Notes under the pieces: generated by a model
Told to the model about the DNA's origin: nothing
Seen by the model: the letters and a program-made list of their open reading frames with translations, nothing else
Database searches by the model: none
Translations under genes and position numbers: made by a program
NCBI GenBank assembly: GCA_026419785.1
Contig: JAODTK010004710.1
Span: forward strand, 124,001-188,000
Length of the DNA: 64,000 bases
Direction of reading: 5' to 3'
Source: Sclerodactyla briareus
Lineage: Eukaryota; Echinodermata; Holothuroidea; Dendrochirotida; Sclerodactylidae
In this document: piece after piece, positions 12,382-25,399 of the stretch
How the letters are laid out: each line of letters begins with the position of its first letter
Position numbering within the stretch: position 1 is the first letter of the stretch

Positions 12382-15254
12382 GTAAGTATACACCAGCGAA
12401 AAATGGGAATTATTGCCTGGCCTTTCGGTGACATAATGATGATTATGATAATGACATGCTTAGGCTCCCCACCAACTGTTTCGTAGTCGATGGATCAGGA
12501 GAGGCTGGGCTGGGGGGGGGGGGGGTGCTTAGGTCTGGGTGCGATCGAAAAAATCCGTAACCGATGTGCCATGTGGACAATTCCATGTTGTGTGAAGTTT
12601 CCTCCTATGTTTTTGTCGAAGGAATGTCGAGGGTGAAATAGGACCAAGTTAAGGCGGGTGTAAGCCTAAACCCCTCCAAACTTGTACAGGACGAATGGCG
12701 TATTACGGCCGGATGGGGACTCTTAACCGGTTGATGAATTTGCAGGCAACTTGCACAACCGAATAGCCCTACTCGTAACTCCCGACCCCCCCCCCCCCAC
12801 ACCTTCCTCAAGAGTATTCGGACAGTTCAATTGTGACCGCAATGTTTTCCTTCCGGCCCGAGTCAGCAATTCGTACGCGCATATTCACTGTCTTCCACGA
12901 GGAAGCAGTAACCCTACATTCTGCGTGTTCAACTGCGACTCGCGTCATGTAATTACCGCGCACTTTTGTACGCGCTGTTGTTTTTCATAAGCTTTCAATC
13001 ACTACCGGTAATCTAAATCGTGGATGTAGGCTATGCGGGGCGTGCCCCTGGTTCTATCCGAGTATATGGACAACCGAAAAGCGAAGTGCTGTTAAGTGGA
13101 AGAATATATGCACCCACAAATATGAACAGTATTGTGTGTTTGTTTTGTTGTGTTGTTTTTATGGTTTTTTGTTTCTTTGTGTCTTAGTGTGTCTTTGGGC
13201 GCCTGCTTGTGAACGGATCCTTGATCAGGGCTGAGTTGATAAGCTTTTTTTCATACTGGGTATTTGTATCCCCATAGTGATACATATAATCGCTATTGTT
13301 TTGGGGTTGTTATCCGTGTATCCACGATGGATCCAGAATTGTTGGTCTGATTGGAGTGAAATTGTGTGTACAGCTTTTTCATGGGATACGAGACCCCTCT
13401 TGTTTTTGTGAGAATGCGGTTCACTTTTTAAAGGACAATGTGATATTTTGAGCAATTTGGGTTTATAAACAAGATAGTGGTCAGGTCTGAGATGATGGGT
13501 GGCTCGCGTGGCGAGTACTAATCAAAAAAAATTCGTCGTTTGCTAGTCAGGGGCCATCTGAGGTCAGCATAGCTCAATATCTGATATCCTAGTGAGCACG
13601 CTGAGCCTGTATAATGAAAGTTTGTGTATAGTATTCTTATGGAAGTTAAAGAAACCCTTATATTATGGTGTAGACCTTGAGTAGCTTTTCTGGTCGAAAA
13701 TTGATACATTTGCGAGAAACTTTGAAGAAATGTTGGTCAATTTTTATTAGTAAACACGATCTGGGGGATGAGCTCTTACTCGGTATGTATGATCCCCATT
13801 ATAGTACATTATCTCTTTTGTTCATGGTCAGGTAAATGGTCATGATGTTAACAGAGGTAACGTTCTGAAATCCTTGTATAAGGAGGATGGTTAGTCTGAT
13901 TGAAATGGCGTCTCGTCAGAAAAAATAGAAACCCGTCAAAACTGATAAACTGGGCCCAAACTGATAACTTGGCCAATTTCAGCTTGTAAACACGATAACT
14001 CGACCCCCCCCCTCCCCCCTTCCCCCTCCCCCTCCCCCCCCCGTTGATGAATGAAGCCTGGTATATGGGTTCCCTATCATGAGTACCTGAACCCAGTTTT
14101 CTTGGTGTGGGTAGGGGTAATTATTTGTAGGGGAATGAAAACTACAAAAACACTGATACTTTGTGAATGTTAGACTTTTGCCAATGTTTTGCTTGTTTCA
14201 GTCTTCGTTGGTACTTCAGGGCGCCCATCCGGGCATTGGATTGATTGAGGATAACTGAATGTGACCGATGCTGGTTCAGCGTGATCTTGGTGAAGGTGGA
14301 CGTGTTACCTAATTCAGCTTTCTTGTTCATTTACGAATGGTCCTTGGAAGGAAGGAGCCCCTGACAATTCGACATGACAAACTATATTTATGAAGGGTTG
14401 AGTGTTGGACAAGTATTTCATTCTGGGGTGAGAATGGAACATTTCGCGTAGGGATAACTGAAATTTTATGACATGTAAGTGATGTAACCACATCAGCGAG
14501 ATCTCTCTTTTGCTCAAGTGAGTGCCCGATTCAGGGAAGAGATAGTGTCTCTTATACTATCTATATTATCAGTACACTGGAAGCAAACAGTGAAAATCTG
14601 CCAGCTTTGGACTGTGTTTAATGTTCTCATGGTATGGGGTCAACATCTGAGGTCAACAGAGGTGACCGTCTGAAATTCTTGAAAGCACAATAAATCTTGA
14701 ATAGTGATAAACTTTGATCTCTGTTGACTTCAGATGGCCTCTGTTCTGACCTGGAAACAATAGGGTTCACGTATACGCTTCATTCATCTAAGTGGGGTCG
14801 AGTTATGTGAATACAAGCTAAAATTGGCCAGACTAAAGCATTTTTCACAATTTCATTTTTTTCCAACAAAAGTAACTCCCGATCAACTTGCAAAACAGCA
14901 GGGTTTCTGTACTCTTGGTCACAAAACTACATACCAAATTTCAACTGGGTCAAATGGAGCATTCTGACAGAGTTCTATATTTGCCTCTGGAGAAGACATC
15001 GTACATTTAATGGTGAATCCTTTTCAATTTTGGCATTTCGAAGCGGCTATTCATCAGATAAATAAGGCTGTTATATATTTGATTCTTGAACCAGGCCATG
15101 AATATTCAAAGAATTAGCGTCGTATATATTGCGCTTTTGACCGTGGGCTTTAATATAGCTGGAAAGTGTATGCATCCGGTCCGAAAGATGCCCTAGATTC
15201 AATGCATACTATACTTATGAGCAAACATGATTTCTGAAGGGACGTTTCACTTGA
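12382..15254 (+). other. Intron 1 of the large gene (part); repeat-rich
   Basis: Contains C/G homopolymers (near 12786 and 14006) and members of a dispersed repeat family. Its hallmark is the phrase 'gagttatcgtgtttacaag' plus 'aaattggcc', in minus orientation around 13915-14003 and plus orientation around 14700-14960. No exon was recognised. Confidence 0.35.
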
Positions 15255-15690
15255 GAAAATATTAGCTTGTTCAGGACGTTAATATTCTAGTACTGTTTCG
15301 AAAAAAGACGTTCCTGACATTTGCTGGTTTTAGTTATTGAAAAAGATTTTGATCATTTAGAAAAGAGCTGCATTCATTATATTCATTATTCATCATACTA
15401 AATTACTTTAAGTTTGTTCTTTCTGTAAAAGAGTTTAGAGCAACTCGTGTAAAATAGGTATTTCTCTGGTTACTTTAGGATTCCACGCGGTGTCCGTCAA
15501 AGGTTACCCATTGAGTTCCTATCTCTTCATTCTTTGTACTGAAATTCTCTTTCATTCAATCATATACCGATTCGAATATTTACGGTTTACAGTTTCCGGA
15601 GTCACCCTGAAAGTATCACAGTATGCATGCAGATGATACGGTTATCATAATGGATGGGTCCGAATATTTAATTGATAATTTTTTTTCAGG
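15255..15690 (+). mobile_element. Degenerate L1/Tx1-like LINE reverse transcriptase fragment
   Basis: Three reverse-transcriptase landmarks occur in order on the plus strand. EKDFDH at about 15339 corresponds to the FEKAFD motif. GYFRIP, a frame change, then RGVRQRYPLSSYLFILCTE at about 15475-15545 corresponds to RGVRQGCPLSPYLFILCAE. VSGVTLKVSQYA then ADDTVIIMDGSE at about 15592-15665 corresponds to the QYADDT catalytic motif. The catalytic block is interrupted by a 4-base duplication (TGCATGCA) that shifts the frame between QYA and ADD. Several stops are present, so the element is inactive. Spacing and wording fit the L1/Tx1 superfamily of animal LINEs. Confidence 0.75.
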
Positions 15691-16304
15691 CTTCGAGTCT
15701 AGAACTCGATTTAGATCATCTCAACTGTTTCTGCTTGGTCCTTTATGCAAGAATCATCCATTATTCAAGTCATTCCAACATTTTCCAAACACGTCAGAAT
15801 ATTAAAAATGATCCGGAAAAACTAACCAGAAAATTGAACGACAGATATATACTGACCGGATACACTGACCAGAGTAGATAGTGAAAGATTGTATGTTGAT
15901 GTTAATTGATGACCAATTTAGACCTTGGAAAGCTACAAATAATATCTAAATCGATAATCCTGTTGTTCACGTCGAAGCGATGGAGAAGAAAAAGATAAAA
16001 CAAACAAAAACAAACAATAGGGCTCTTGTATACTTCCCATAAGAAAGATGCATGCTAGCTAATTAACTCTCATCTTGATCAGACCAAGCCTTCTTGACTT
16101 CATACCTAACAAGGTTTTCAGACTTGTAAGACCTTCGATCTTACCTCAAAACAACAAGGATCATGTGCCCATTATAGGGAACTCCACATACCACTACCGT
16201 GACGTACCCACGGGAGAGGGGGGGGGGGTTGGATGTCATAACCCAGTTGATCAATAAATTCTTAACACGAAAACTGATTGTTGAAGTTCAGTATAGAGTC
16301 TTTG
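15691..16304 (+). other. Intron 1 of the large gene; no gene seen
   Basis: Low-complexity AT-rich DNA downstream of the LINE fragment, with a G homopolymer near 16220. It may include the decayed 3' part of that LINE, but no further protein landmark is visible. Confidence 0.3.
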
Positions 16305-16475
16305 CGCTGTTATTTGTAAATAAATTGCAAGTAGCATGTGTCCAGGAGACCATAAATTTACTTATTTGCCAATAGGGAGGGTGAGGCCATATTGTGAGGG
16401 CGCACTTCCCTTGGGTTCCGACCTCAACCTCACCCCACCCTCATGACAAATCTCTCGGTATGCGCCTGACTAGGT
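16305..16475 (+). repeat. Dispersed repeat, copy A (paired with 42755-42925)
   Basis: About 170 bp shared in direct orientation with 42755-42925. Shared phrases include 'GTGAGGGCGCACTTCCC' (diverged at one end), 'GGGTTCCGACCTCA' and 'GACAAATCTCTCGGTA' followed by 'GCGCCTG'. No coding capacity or tRNA-type promoter was seen, so the class of element is unknown. Confidence 0.65.
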
Positions 16476-19400
16476 ATGAGCTGAGTACATCCAAGTTTGG
16501 TTGATAAGCTAAAAATGCTCAAAATATAAATTTCTCACATTTGTCCCATTGTTTCACTAAAATCTCCCCCCCCCCCCCCCACAGTCTACACCAAAAACAG
16601 AAGGTGCTTGTTCTACTCATAAGAGAGCTATATACCAAATTTTCCTTCCGCCTGATTGGTCCAGAAGGTGTGGACTTTTAACAAGGTTTTTAAACTATGA
16701 TCTCAAATGACATTCGGCGGACGACCCCATACCAATAAGCAGGCACCATGTGCTTATTATGCGGCACCTACCTACCAAGTACGGGGCTCGAGTTATCGTG
16801 TTTACAAGATGAAATTGGCCTGAATATTTCTCACAATCTTCCCATTTTCCCCCAAACTAACCCCGTGTTTACACCAAAACAATAGGGTTCTTGTATTCCT
16901 TATAAGGAAGTAACATACCAAATTTGTGATTGTATTAACGAGCATTCTATTTGCAGTCGAACTTGTCTGCCATATCTTCCAGCTTTAGGTTCATAACTTG
17001 ATTGGTCGCGTCTTGGACATGATCCGGAGAAAGAAAAAACACGTCCACTGTATTTTAATTGGGGAGGGGGGGGGGATTTAACTGATTCTGCCTCGAGAGA
17101 CGGCCGGCAATTTGGTTATATTCGCGATGTCGTTAGATCCAGTATGCAAGGTCGTGCATGAATCATTTGAGGAAAAAATCGAGCACGAAATGATCAATAT
17201 TCAGGCAAAGTATAGGGAAAATTGGGCAGAGATAATGCGAAACCGAAATAGATTTACTGTACTTTATGCCCAATTTCTTATAGAATGGTAAAAAGTGACA
17301 ATATTTTCTCCCGCGTCGTTTCTGTCCTCATACTGGTCATCCTAGCAGTCATAACAATACTTTCTGCTTTTACAGACTGCCAGGCCCGTTGTCGGGGGGG
17401 GGGGGGGGTGGCAAAGGCAACCAATTTTGGTGTTCCGCTTACATATCGTACTAGTGCTCTGGCTACGAGCCTGCAGACTGCTTTGATTTTGCGACAAAAT
17501 AATTGTCAACGCACTGAGAAATGCCACAAAATCGCACGGTTTTCATAGGGAGGTGCTTCTTGGTGCTACAGAGGGTCCTTCAGCGGGCTCCTGGACCACA
17601 CGCATTGAAACAAAGTTTTCCTATACAATCGATGGCTAAAACATCTCTCGCTCTCCATTTGACGTTCAGCCACCCAAACGCCCTTACGAAAAGTCGGTTA
17701 CGTCACTGTCATCATTCATCGCTTTTCTGTTATTCAGGTCTGCGTGTCTTCAGTGCATCTGAAGGTAGCAAGGCTTCAAGTCAGCCTAAGGGGCGCACAT
17801 ACACAAAAGACCTTCGGTTTTTGTACCTATTTTTACAAACGGGTTGCAATGAAATTGGGCAATATCTGACAGTTTGGATCAAAACTGTCTCAAGTGGAAG
17901 TAAGCCTATCCAGTAATCTTGTGTCAATTAGACAGACGTTAGCACATTCTGGGGAGAGGAGAGGGGGTCGGCGCTCCAATTGGCTGCGACTGGGTAAGGT
18001 ATAACATCGGTCACAATCTTCCAGGTGATCGGGGGAAACTGGTGGAAATCCACTTGGCTGCGTCGGCCGAACAGGGCTCCGTCTTGGGTTGTAGACCATA
18101 GCTTAGGTAAAAGATTTTTCACACTCTGGATTGTATATTTCTGAGTCTAATGATAATAATTCCGATAACCCGACAGATTGCAAGTCGGAAATAAGTATTG
18201 GATAACGACAATAAATTTCCAGTAACCTCTGCAGTGATTGGTACATTCTATGCCGCTAAAACCTCATACATATACATATTTTTATATTCAGAGGTCCAAT
18301 GCGTCTTTCAAAGAGGACGTTCGTAGGCTCCTCCATTTTATTATAATAACTCCCTAACATTTTGCGCATGTTCTTGGCAGGGGGGGTGATTATTCCCTCA
18401 ATATATATTTCTCTCGAAATTTTCTCTACGCTACGCGCCAACCAATGATTGACGCTCCTGTTGAGATTATCCTCAACACCGCCTCTCACAATTCACAATA
18501 AATGAGTGAATTATTTCACATATGGTTACGTTGGGTCTCTTTGTTAAGGGATGAATTTAAATAGGTTGGAGTGTAGTAGCCATCGTTTTACGGTTGTGAA
18601 TTGTAAACCAGCAGTGGTTCTTAGAATTCAGGTTAGTTTGTCAATAACAAGGCTGTTTTGCTGGACATTTTTTTTATTCATATGAAGTGGACGTGTTGAA
18701 AGTCATTCGCGTATACCGGCCATGCGGAGTAAAACCTTTTCAAAATTTATCTGTTACTACAATTGAACATTTTTATTTGAGAAAACGAATTAGTGGAACA
18801 TCTATTCCGAGCTATTCCGATTTATATATGCAAACACATAGGGGGTTCGCTCAGAGGTTGAGACCACAATTTTAAATATGCCCTGGAGGTTGGAAAATAT
18901 TCAATTTTGGGAAAGAAACAAATTGACACGATTGACACATACATCACTTTCTTTAAATGTTTAGACTGAATATCATAGTTCTCATGTTCATTCACCGTTT
19001 ATGTATTATTCTTCAATCCTTGTCAATTTACCAGTGTTTTAATGAGCTTCTGTAATAACAGATGCCAAAAAAATCGGATTTATCGAGTTCACAATGTTTT
19101 CAGACTTTGACCTCTTTGATCTTGGATGACTCTCTCCTGACGACAAATCAACAGCGTCCATGCACTCATTATGAGAAACAATACATATCGGATATGATTT
19201 CATCGCATCCGTTCACTACTATCCTCATATCGCCCAAAAACCCCTCCCCCATCTACAACACACAACAATAGGGTTCCAGTAACTCTTCATGAAAAGCTAC
19301 ATAAAAAATCCGACTTGAATCTGACCAATTTTCAGTCTTATCATGTCCACAAGGTTGACAGACCTGGCCTCTGATAACCTTAATGACCTCTGACCTTACC

Positions 19401-19550
19401 TCGAAACAATAGGATTTATGGTATCATCTGGGAAACCCACATGTCAGGTGGAGCTTCGTTCATTCAGATGAAGTCGAGTTAGTTATCGTGTTCACAGCAG
19501 GCGTCACACATGACACACGCTCCGCAAACACCCACATTCATATATATATA
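16476..19550 (+). repeat. Intron 1 region with dispersed 'tatcgtgtttacaag' repeat family
   Basis: Diverged copies of one family cover much of 16480-17000 and 19060-19500. Their phrases are 'ataccaaattt', 'aacaatagggttc', 'ctctgacct' and 'cgagttatcgtgtttac'. Related copies occur at 13915-14003, 14700-14960, 19690-19820 and 22440-22870. Between them, 17521-17916 holds an open frame of 131 codons with no recognised domain; I do not call it a gene. A 14-base G run lies near 17394-17407. Confidence 0.5.
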
Positions 19551-19642
19551 TGTATACATCCATACATACATACATACATACTACATACATACATACATAC
19601 ATACATACATACATACATACATACATACATACATACATACAT
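19551..19642. repeat. (CATA)n microsatellite
   Basis: About 90 bp of CATA repeats with one short interruption near 19581, preceded by a short TA-rich run at 19541-19552. Open frames reading HTYIHTYI across it are artefacts of the repeat. Confidence 0.95.
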
Positions 19643-20719
19643 CGGACCCCACTTTAACATCAAAGGCATCTGAGGTGCAAAGAGGTCAAGTCTGTAAACA
19701 CGATACGTCCACAGCTTCAGTTTAAGATTTTATATTTGATGTACAGGGAACCCTATAGCTTTAGTGTATGAAGGGGGTATTCTAGCATATTTTCGCTTGA
19801 AACACAATAACTCGACAAGCTTCTGATGAATTAATCTAGCTCATCATGCTTGTTCTGTACGCTCCCCGTGATGACTACCTACCACCCCTGATGTTTCTTA
19901 AGAGTCGGTGTCAAAGACGCATTATTATCCCCATCCAAGTTAAATAATCCTTGTACACACGATAAGTCCATATGATTGATCCGAGCAATTGAAATTCAGT
20001 ACGTAGGGCTTTCTTTCTCATGGGGAGTACTGGAAGCATATCGATTTTAGTGTAGGTCCGGGGTAAAAAAAAAAAAAAAATGAAAGAAAAAACAATGTTT
20101 TTGTAAATTTCCTGCTTGTTAACACTTATACACGACCCTACATCGATAGTTTGGTGCTCGTACTTTGTATATGTTTCTTCCTAGATGCGTTCATCGAACC
20201 TACGTTTAATGGGTCAGTTTCAGGTTATTTGAGATCAACCCGAACCTTTCGTTTGAAAACCTTTTAAAAGTCCAGAGTGCCTAGTAAGATCATGAGAGTA
20301 CAGAGACATATGGTTTTGGTGTAGATGGGGTAATTTTTTTTTTTTCGTTTGCAGAAAATGGGAAAATTTCTGTCCGAGCCCCCCCATTTGTTTTTTGGTT
20401 GAGGTCAAAAGTGAGCGTCCAATAACCTACGGTCGTACAAGAGAAATATATTGTTGTAGTTTTCTAATCGGGAGCTAGCACATATATCGTCTGTTGCTTC
20501 ACACTGAGCTAGTATTCTTACGATTATTATTAATTATACAAACTAAGTCTGTCGTAGTTTTCAAAAAGTCACTGAACACTATAAGCTTTCAGCTCCTGAT
20601 CGCAAGAGGGCAATAGGGGAATGAGTAAGTCGAGCAAAATAATATTCCAGATAAGTGTTACACTGGTTTACAGTTATGTACTTGATCCTGGTGTATACCC
20701 AAGATGCTATTTCCATTCA

Positions 20720-20764
20720 TCATAATAATAATAATAACAAAAACAACACAGCGAAGCTGACGAT

Positions 20765-20804
<40 letters not shown>

Positions 20805-20830
20805 TAATAATAATAAATAAAATAATAAGG
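20720..20830. repeat. (AAT)n microsatellite
   Basis: Two blocks of AAT/ATA repeats, a short one at about 20721-20738 and a long one at about 20768-20828, are separated by about 30 bp of unique sequence. Confidence 0.95.
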
Positions 20831-21074
20831 TTAGATAATACTATATACTAATGATGTCCTTGACAGGAGCCCCAGCAACACCTCCCCCCCTCCTCTTGGT
20901 CGTTGAACCTTCATTCTCGGGGAAAAACATACCTTAGTGTTTCATGAGCTTACAGCTTGACTACGTCTGTAGCATCCTATTTGATGCATTCAGCACGTGC
21001 ATAAGATTTTTCCCCCCCCCCCTTTTCCCCTTCTGCCAGGACCAAGCTTGTAACGCACGATGACGACGATGTTC

Positions 21075-22285
21075 ACCATCCACGGATCATATGGTTGATA
21101 TTTCATATAGCATAGTCGATTTAGAATTCTCAGCATGGGGTTTAGGAAGAATCGTTCGTGTTTAACTAATCTCTTGGAATTTATGGAGATGTTCATGTTT
21201 CGTTGACAACGGCATGCTGTTCATATAATTTTCCTGGACTTTCAGAAGTCTTTTGACAAGTTCTCGTGAGCGTCTCTTGCTCAAGTTTGAGAGCTTTGGT
21301 ATTGAGGGAATGGCCTCAAGTGGATTCGTGAGTGCTTCATAATAGTGAACAACGATTTTGTCATTAATGGGCGGTCGCCTTCTTGGCAAAAAGGGTACTA
21401 GTGGTGTTCCCAGGGATCGGTTTCTTTGGCCGCTCCTTTTTCTGGCGTATATTGCGATCTTGAAGGTTCTGTTGATTCAAGGGTTAAGGAATTTCCGCAG
21501 ACGATACTAGTTGTATCGGGAGGTCGTTCGAATGATATGCTGCTATTGTTCAAGGTATCGGATATAATTTCCAAATGGTCTTCCGACTGGCAACTGTTTT
21601 TTCAATGTCGACAAGTGCAAAGTTATGCATGATTGGGTTCACAATCGCAACGCTTTTCCTTTCAGTTGAAGGGCCGAAATATTCAGGAGGTGATTTCAAA
21701 AAAGATCTTGGGGTTTGTTTTGGATTTTCCTTTGAACCCTTCCAAGCATTGGCCGAAGCTGCTAGAAGAGCTAATTGGATTCTTGGCTGATTAGACGTCA
21801 CTTCAGTTCCTTGATAATGATATTGTTGTCAGGCTGTTTAAGGAACTGGTGAGACCGCACCTAGAGTAATTCTGTACAAGTGTGGAATCCATACTTCGCA
21901 AAAGACAACAGGTTTAATTGAGAACGGTCAGCGTAGGGCAAGTAGAATGAATTCACTGTCTGAAAAACTTTATCTTACGATGAGATTAAGCGTCTCGGTC
22001 TAACTACCATGGAGCGTAGGCGAATTCGGGGTTCACTCTTGAATTCAGTCTTCAAATGTCCATGGACTCGAGGCCTGTCCTTCCACTACTTCTTTGAATT
22101 TTCCATTTACTTCAAATAGAGCACTGTCTCACTTCGTGGCAACGCTGCAGATGCATTGTAACGTATTCTCTCGCGAAGTGAATCAATGAGTGGAATGTCT
22201 TCCTGAAAAATGTTGTTTGCTCTAGGGTGAATGGTTTTTCAGAACAGTCTTGATTCATTTTCAGAATCAAGGCGTATTATTGATT
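21075..22285 (+). mobile_element. CR1-like LINE, reverse transcriptase and C-terminal remnant
   Basis: Plus-strand translation in all three frames recovers an ordered set of CR1-type landmarks. HGFRKNRSCLTNLLEFMEM at about 21136-21195 is the QHGFRxxxSCxTNLL motif, followed by FLDFQKSFDK (LDFxKAFD). SGVPRDRFLWPLLFL at about 21390 is the SGVPQGSxLGPLLFL motif. KWSSDWQLFF then VDKCKVMH lies at about 21577-21635. LIRRHFSSLDNDIVVRLFK and ELVRPHLE lie at about 21785-21870. INEWNV lies at about 22182. The YADD equivalent near 21520 is mutated, and many frame changes and stops show long decay. Minus-strand open frames here are shadows. Confidence 0.85.
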
Positions 22286-23091
22286 TCGAGTTTTGGTTCA
22301 TTTTTCTTTCCTGGGGTGTTGTGCGTCAGGGTCGTTTTATTGCGATTAATGTCCTTCCTGACCCCTTATTCACTAAACTTAACTCACTAAACGTAAAAGG
22401 CGGTAGTTTTTAACCATCTTGGATGAATGCCTTTGGACAAACATCATCAGTCATGTATACGTCCCTGTGACCCCTGGAAAAAACAAACACAAAACCGCAA
22501 AGTCAAATGGCTGCAATGAACTCTTGACTTGATCCCCTCATGACAAGCTACGCACGGCCAACTTCATGTAGCATATTTAATATGGAAAACCTGGGTACCG
22601 TAAATAAGCTTCATCCTCCAGACGAGGTACAGTCTTGTGGTATGCAAGCTAAATATGTCAAAATATCATTCCTCAAAATTTACCTATTCTCCCCCAAAAT
22701 TACACCCGGTCTATACAGAAAAAAATAGGGTTCATGTATAACTCCGCAAGTATCGCTTCAAACCAAATTCCGCCTGTTACCTTGATGACAGTGAACCTGA
22801 CCCCGAACAATAGTATGTGTACTCACCATGTAGTAACTCATATACCAAAGTGTGGAACTTCATCATCCACACACACACATTCACAGCCACTGTCATGACA
22901 GCAAAATCTATGCTTTCGACTTCGAGTTAAAATGAGAGAAACAGCTTGTATAAGTCGGCTTCTATCCATCCCCGTCTGTCCCTCTGACCGGCTGACTGTT
23001 TAGATAAGTTTGGCCCGAAAACTTTGTAAGCTGATTTTGAATCTGCAGATTTAGACTGATTCCTTCGTCTCTCTTTTTCATATGCAAACAG
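22286..23091 (+). other. End of intron 1; no gene seen
   Basis: Contains a diverged copy of the 'aaatagggttcatgtataac' dispersed family at 22440-22870 and a short CA run near 22870. The last 35 bases form the pyrimidine tract and acceptor (CTCTCTTTTTCATATGCAAACAG, given here with a break after CTCTCTTTTTCATATGC) for the exon at 23092. Confidence 0.4.
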
Positions 23092-24234
23092 TCCATTTTG
23101 AAGATGAGCTCGAACTTCCGACAACTAGTCGGTTTGATCCGTTCCCACTACCATTGACGGAATCGATCGATCGTCCGATTACCAGCGTCAAGACGGCGGA
23201 CACCGATCGAAGCGAGGACCTCGTCATGAGAAAACGAGCCTCGAGGAACCAGCTATATGACCATAGCGAGTTGGCTGGACCGGCCGACGGAGGATCGGTG
23301 GGAGGAGAAGGGATGGTTCTGACTGACGAAGAGGATGACGCACCGCACCGGCCGGTGTCCATCCCTGGTGTTGTGATCGAGGACCCCGATAACTTAGGAC
23401 GGATGAATGGGTCTCCGGGGTCGTCGTCCCGCAGGATATCGAAGAATTACCCGATGCAGAGCCCATTCCCGTGGATCCTAGAGTCGGGCGCACCATGGCC
23501 AGGAAGCCTTCAGAGGAGAGGAAGGGGAGACGCAGGAGAGAGTTCAAAGAGGAGTGGGTTCTCGAGGGCAGTGGAAAGAAGGGCAAGACGAGACGGGGCT
23601 GGACCTATCCTCGAGGGTTTCCGAAGCTGCCGGACGCGGAGGAAACGAGGGGCTGGAGGATGCACAAGCGAGCTGATGAAGAGAGACGAGAGGCGCAGCT
23701 GAGGGAGATGCAGAGGAGGGAGGAACAGCGACGAAAGGAGAAAGAAGAGGTCGAGCGCTTGCCAAGGAGTTGAGGAGATACAAGAACGAGCAGCACGCCA
23801 GCGATCAGAGAGGAGAAGAAGAGAGGTTCGAGCGATACGCCAGAGCTCTGATGCAGAAGCGGATGGAGGAGACAGTAATGGCTGACAAGATGGAGGCAGC
23901 AGCGCGGGCTGAGCAGCAGAACGAGAGACGGGATAGGGCGAGGGTAGAATCGACTGCACCCGAAGACCCGACTGCGGCAACCAAGAAACAGGAGTTCGAT
24001 TTAGATAGCTTCTATCAACAGGCGATGGAGGGCGTGGTCAGAGATGCCGCTAAGAAGGAAGAATCCCGCCTGGAATCCCGCCTGGCTGCTCTGGATAAGA
24101 AGCGAGAGGAGGAGGGTGGACAAGCCAAGAGACTGATGAAACATGAGGGGAAGAAGAGGGAAGAGAAGGAGGAAGAGAATGGAGAACAAGTCTACTACTT
24201 CACTGACTCAATTGACAAACTCATGCGGCGGAAG
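23092..24234 (+). CDS. Exon 2 of the large gene: acidic region plus charged coiled coil
   Basis: An acceptor AG at 23091 and a donor AAG|GTGAGT at 24234/24235 bound 1,143 bp of strongly biased, GC-rich coding text. Part one (to about 23400) starts HFEDELELPTTSRFDPFPLP and contains the acidic patch LTDEEDD. Part two, one frame earlier, reads DIEELPDAEPIPVDPRVG and then the basic KGRRRREFKEEW. Part three, one frame earlier again (from about 23770), is a highly charged helix (RREEQRRKEKEEVERL, then EERFERYARALMQKRMEE), with FDLDSFYQQAMEGVVRDAA and YYFTDSIDKLMRRK near the end. Both frame changes look like one lost base. A third would be needed to enter the next exon in its best frame. The family is not recognised; a nuclear scaffold or chromatin role is inferred from composition. 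Confidence 0.75.
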
Positions 24235-24795
24235 GTGAGTTGAGTGCGCGCTGGAGGGGTCGAACTGTTGGAAAGTTGTCTCAATGCCAGCGCCAATCAT
24301 GACTAGTGCACCCTTTATTTTGCACCCTCCGATCTGGCTGTGTGGATAGGTCAATTAGGTTTGGTATCAACTGCGCCAATGAATCCATAACCTAAACTGA
24401 CTGCCAGTGTGTTCATAGCAACTTTATAAACGAACAACCTTAAAAACCTAGAAGTTATCCCGAATGATAGAGTAACATGCCAGATGTGTGTTCTCTATAT
24501 CTTTGTGCCATCCTGGTCTCTTACGCCCAAGTGAGTTGGGCAAGATAAGATAGTTCAGTTATGGTTGAGCCATTACCATAACACAGAGGAATTGAGACCA
24601 ATCTCCTAATTCAATACAACTCAAACAATATTCTGACTAGATCTGGTCATGTGAATTTGAACTGTTTGTTCCGGTAGTTTCTTCTCTCAAGTATTTTGTT
24701 AGAATTGAATCATGTCATCCCCAAATACTTAACAAGGCCTCTTCTCAACATCCTAGTTTCCCATGATTAGTATATATTTTGTGATCTTCTTCAAG
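24235..24795 (+). other. Intron 2 of the large gene
   Basis: A 561 bp intron bounded by GTGAGT and an AG at 24795 (GATCTTCTTCAAG). No repeat or transposon landmark seen. Confidence 0.55.
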
Positions 24796-24906
24796 GTGAA
24801 GAATCCGACCCAGACCACAAGCCGCCAGAAGGAGAAGACGGTCAGCGAACCAAGTCTGACGAGGAGCTTAAGGCGGCTATCCAGGAAATCCTCGAGATCG
24901 ATGACG
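24796..24906 (+). CDS. Exon 3 of the large gene: acidic helix
   Basis: The 111 bp exon lies between an acceptor at 24795 and a donor GAC|GTGAGT at 24906/24907. Its best frame (first complete codon at 24798) reads EESDPDHKPPEGEDG and then SDEELKAAIQEILEIDD, an acidic segment ending in an amphipathic helix. Direct continuation of the frame at 24234 would instead give a Ser/Arg-rich reading (VKNPTQTTSRQKEK...). Because the acidic reading matches the composition of the neighbours, I infer one more lost base near the end of exon 2. The chosen frame leaves the exon in phase 0, matching exon 4. Confidence 0.6.
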
Positions 24907-25399
24907 TGAGTAGGAATGGGCGGGGGTGGGGAATGAATGGGAAGGAAGCAGGGGGTACACCGGCCACATTCTGGACAGGACCTGATTGTTACGGGGGTCG
25001 TAGAAGGGGTAGGTCTGTAATTTTGGGCAGTTCGGGATAAGTCCGCGTAACCATTATTTATAGGACATTAAAGAAAAGGGCTACATCTTGGAACAATATT
25101 TCGAAATTAAACACCGCTCTCTTTCACAACTCCATCCGGACACGACTTTTTGTAAAACCTTCATGCACTGAACTTGTATCAAATAACGGACTTCACGAAT
25201 TCGCACGTTTCACGTCAACTATGTTTCGATAATTTTCATTGTTTTGAAACGGGTTGTTTAGAGTATGTAGTGAAAGTGACAGTGAGTGCCTCGCCGAGAA
25301 TGTCTCACATCTCAAGCTTATATATGGTCTATACTTGTAGAAATTTACTCCACTTTCGCTATGCTATTGAAAAAAAAAGTGACTTCGCTCTATTTACAG
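24907..25399 (+). other. Intron 3 of the large gene
   Basis: A 493 bp intron from GTGAGT to a good acceptor (CTCTATTTACAG). No repeat recognised. Confidence 0.55.

Noticed and set aside
17521..17916. 131-codon plus-strand open frame in intron 1
   Set aside because: Composition is unremarkable, no domain is recognised, and it lies among dispersed repeats without splice sites.
19488..19725. Open frames reading repeated HTYI
   Set aside because: Translation of the CATA microsatellite.
23224..24189. Several minus-strand open frames of 60-156 codons over exon 2
   Set aside because: They are antisense shadows of a GC-rich coding exon. Ser/Pro/Leu-rich readings arise by complementing Glu/Arg/Lys codons, and no minus-strand splice context supports them.
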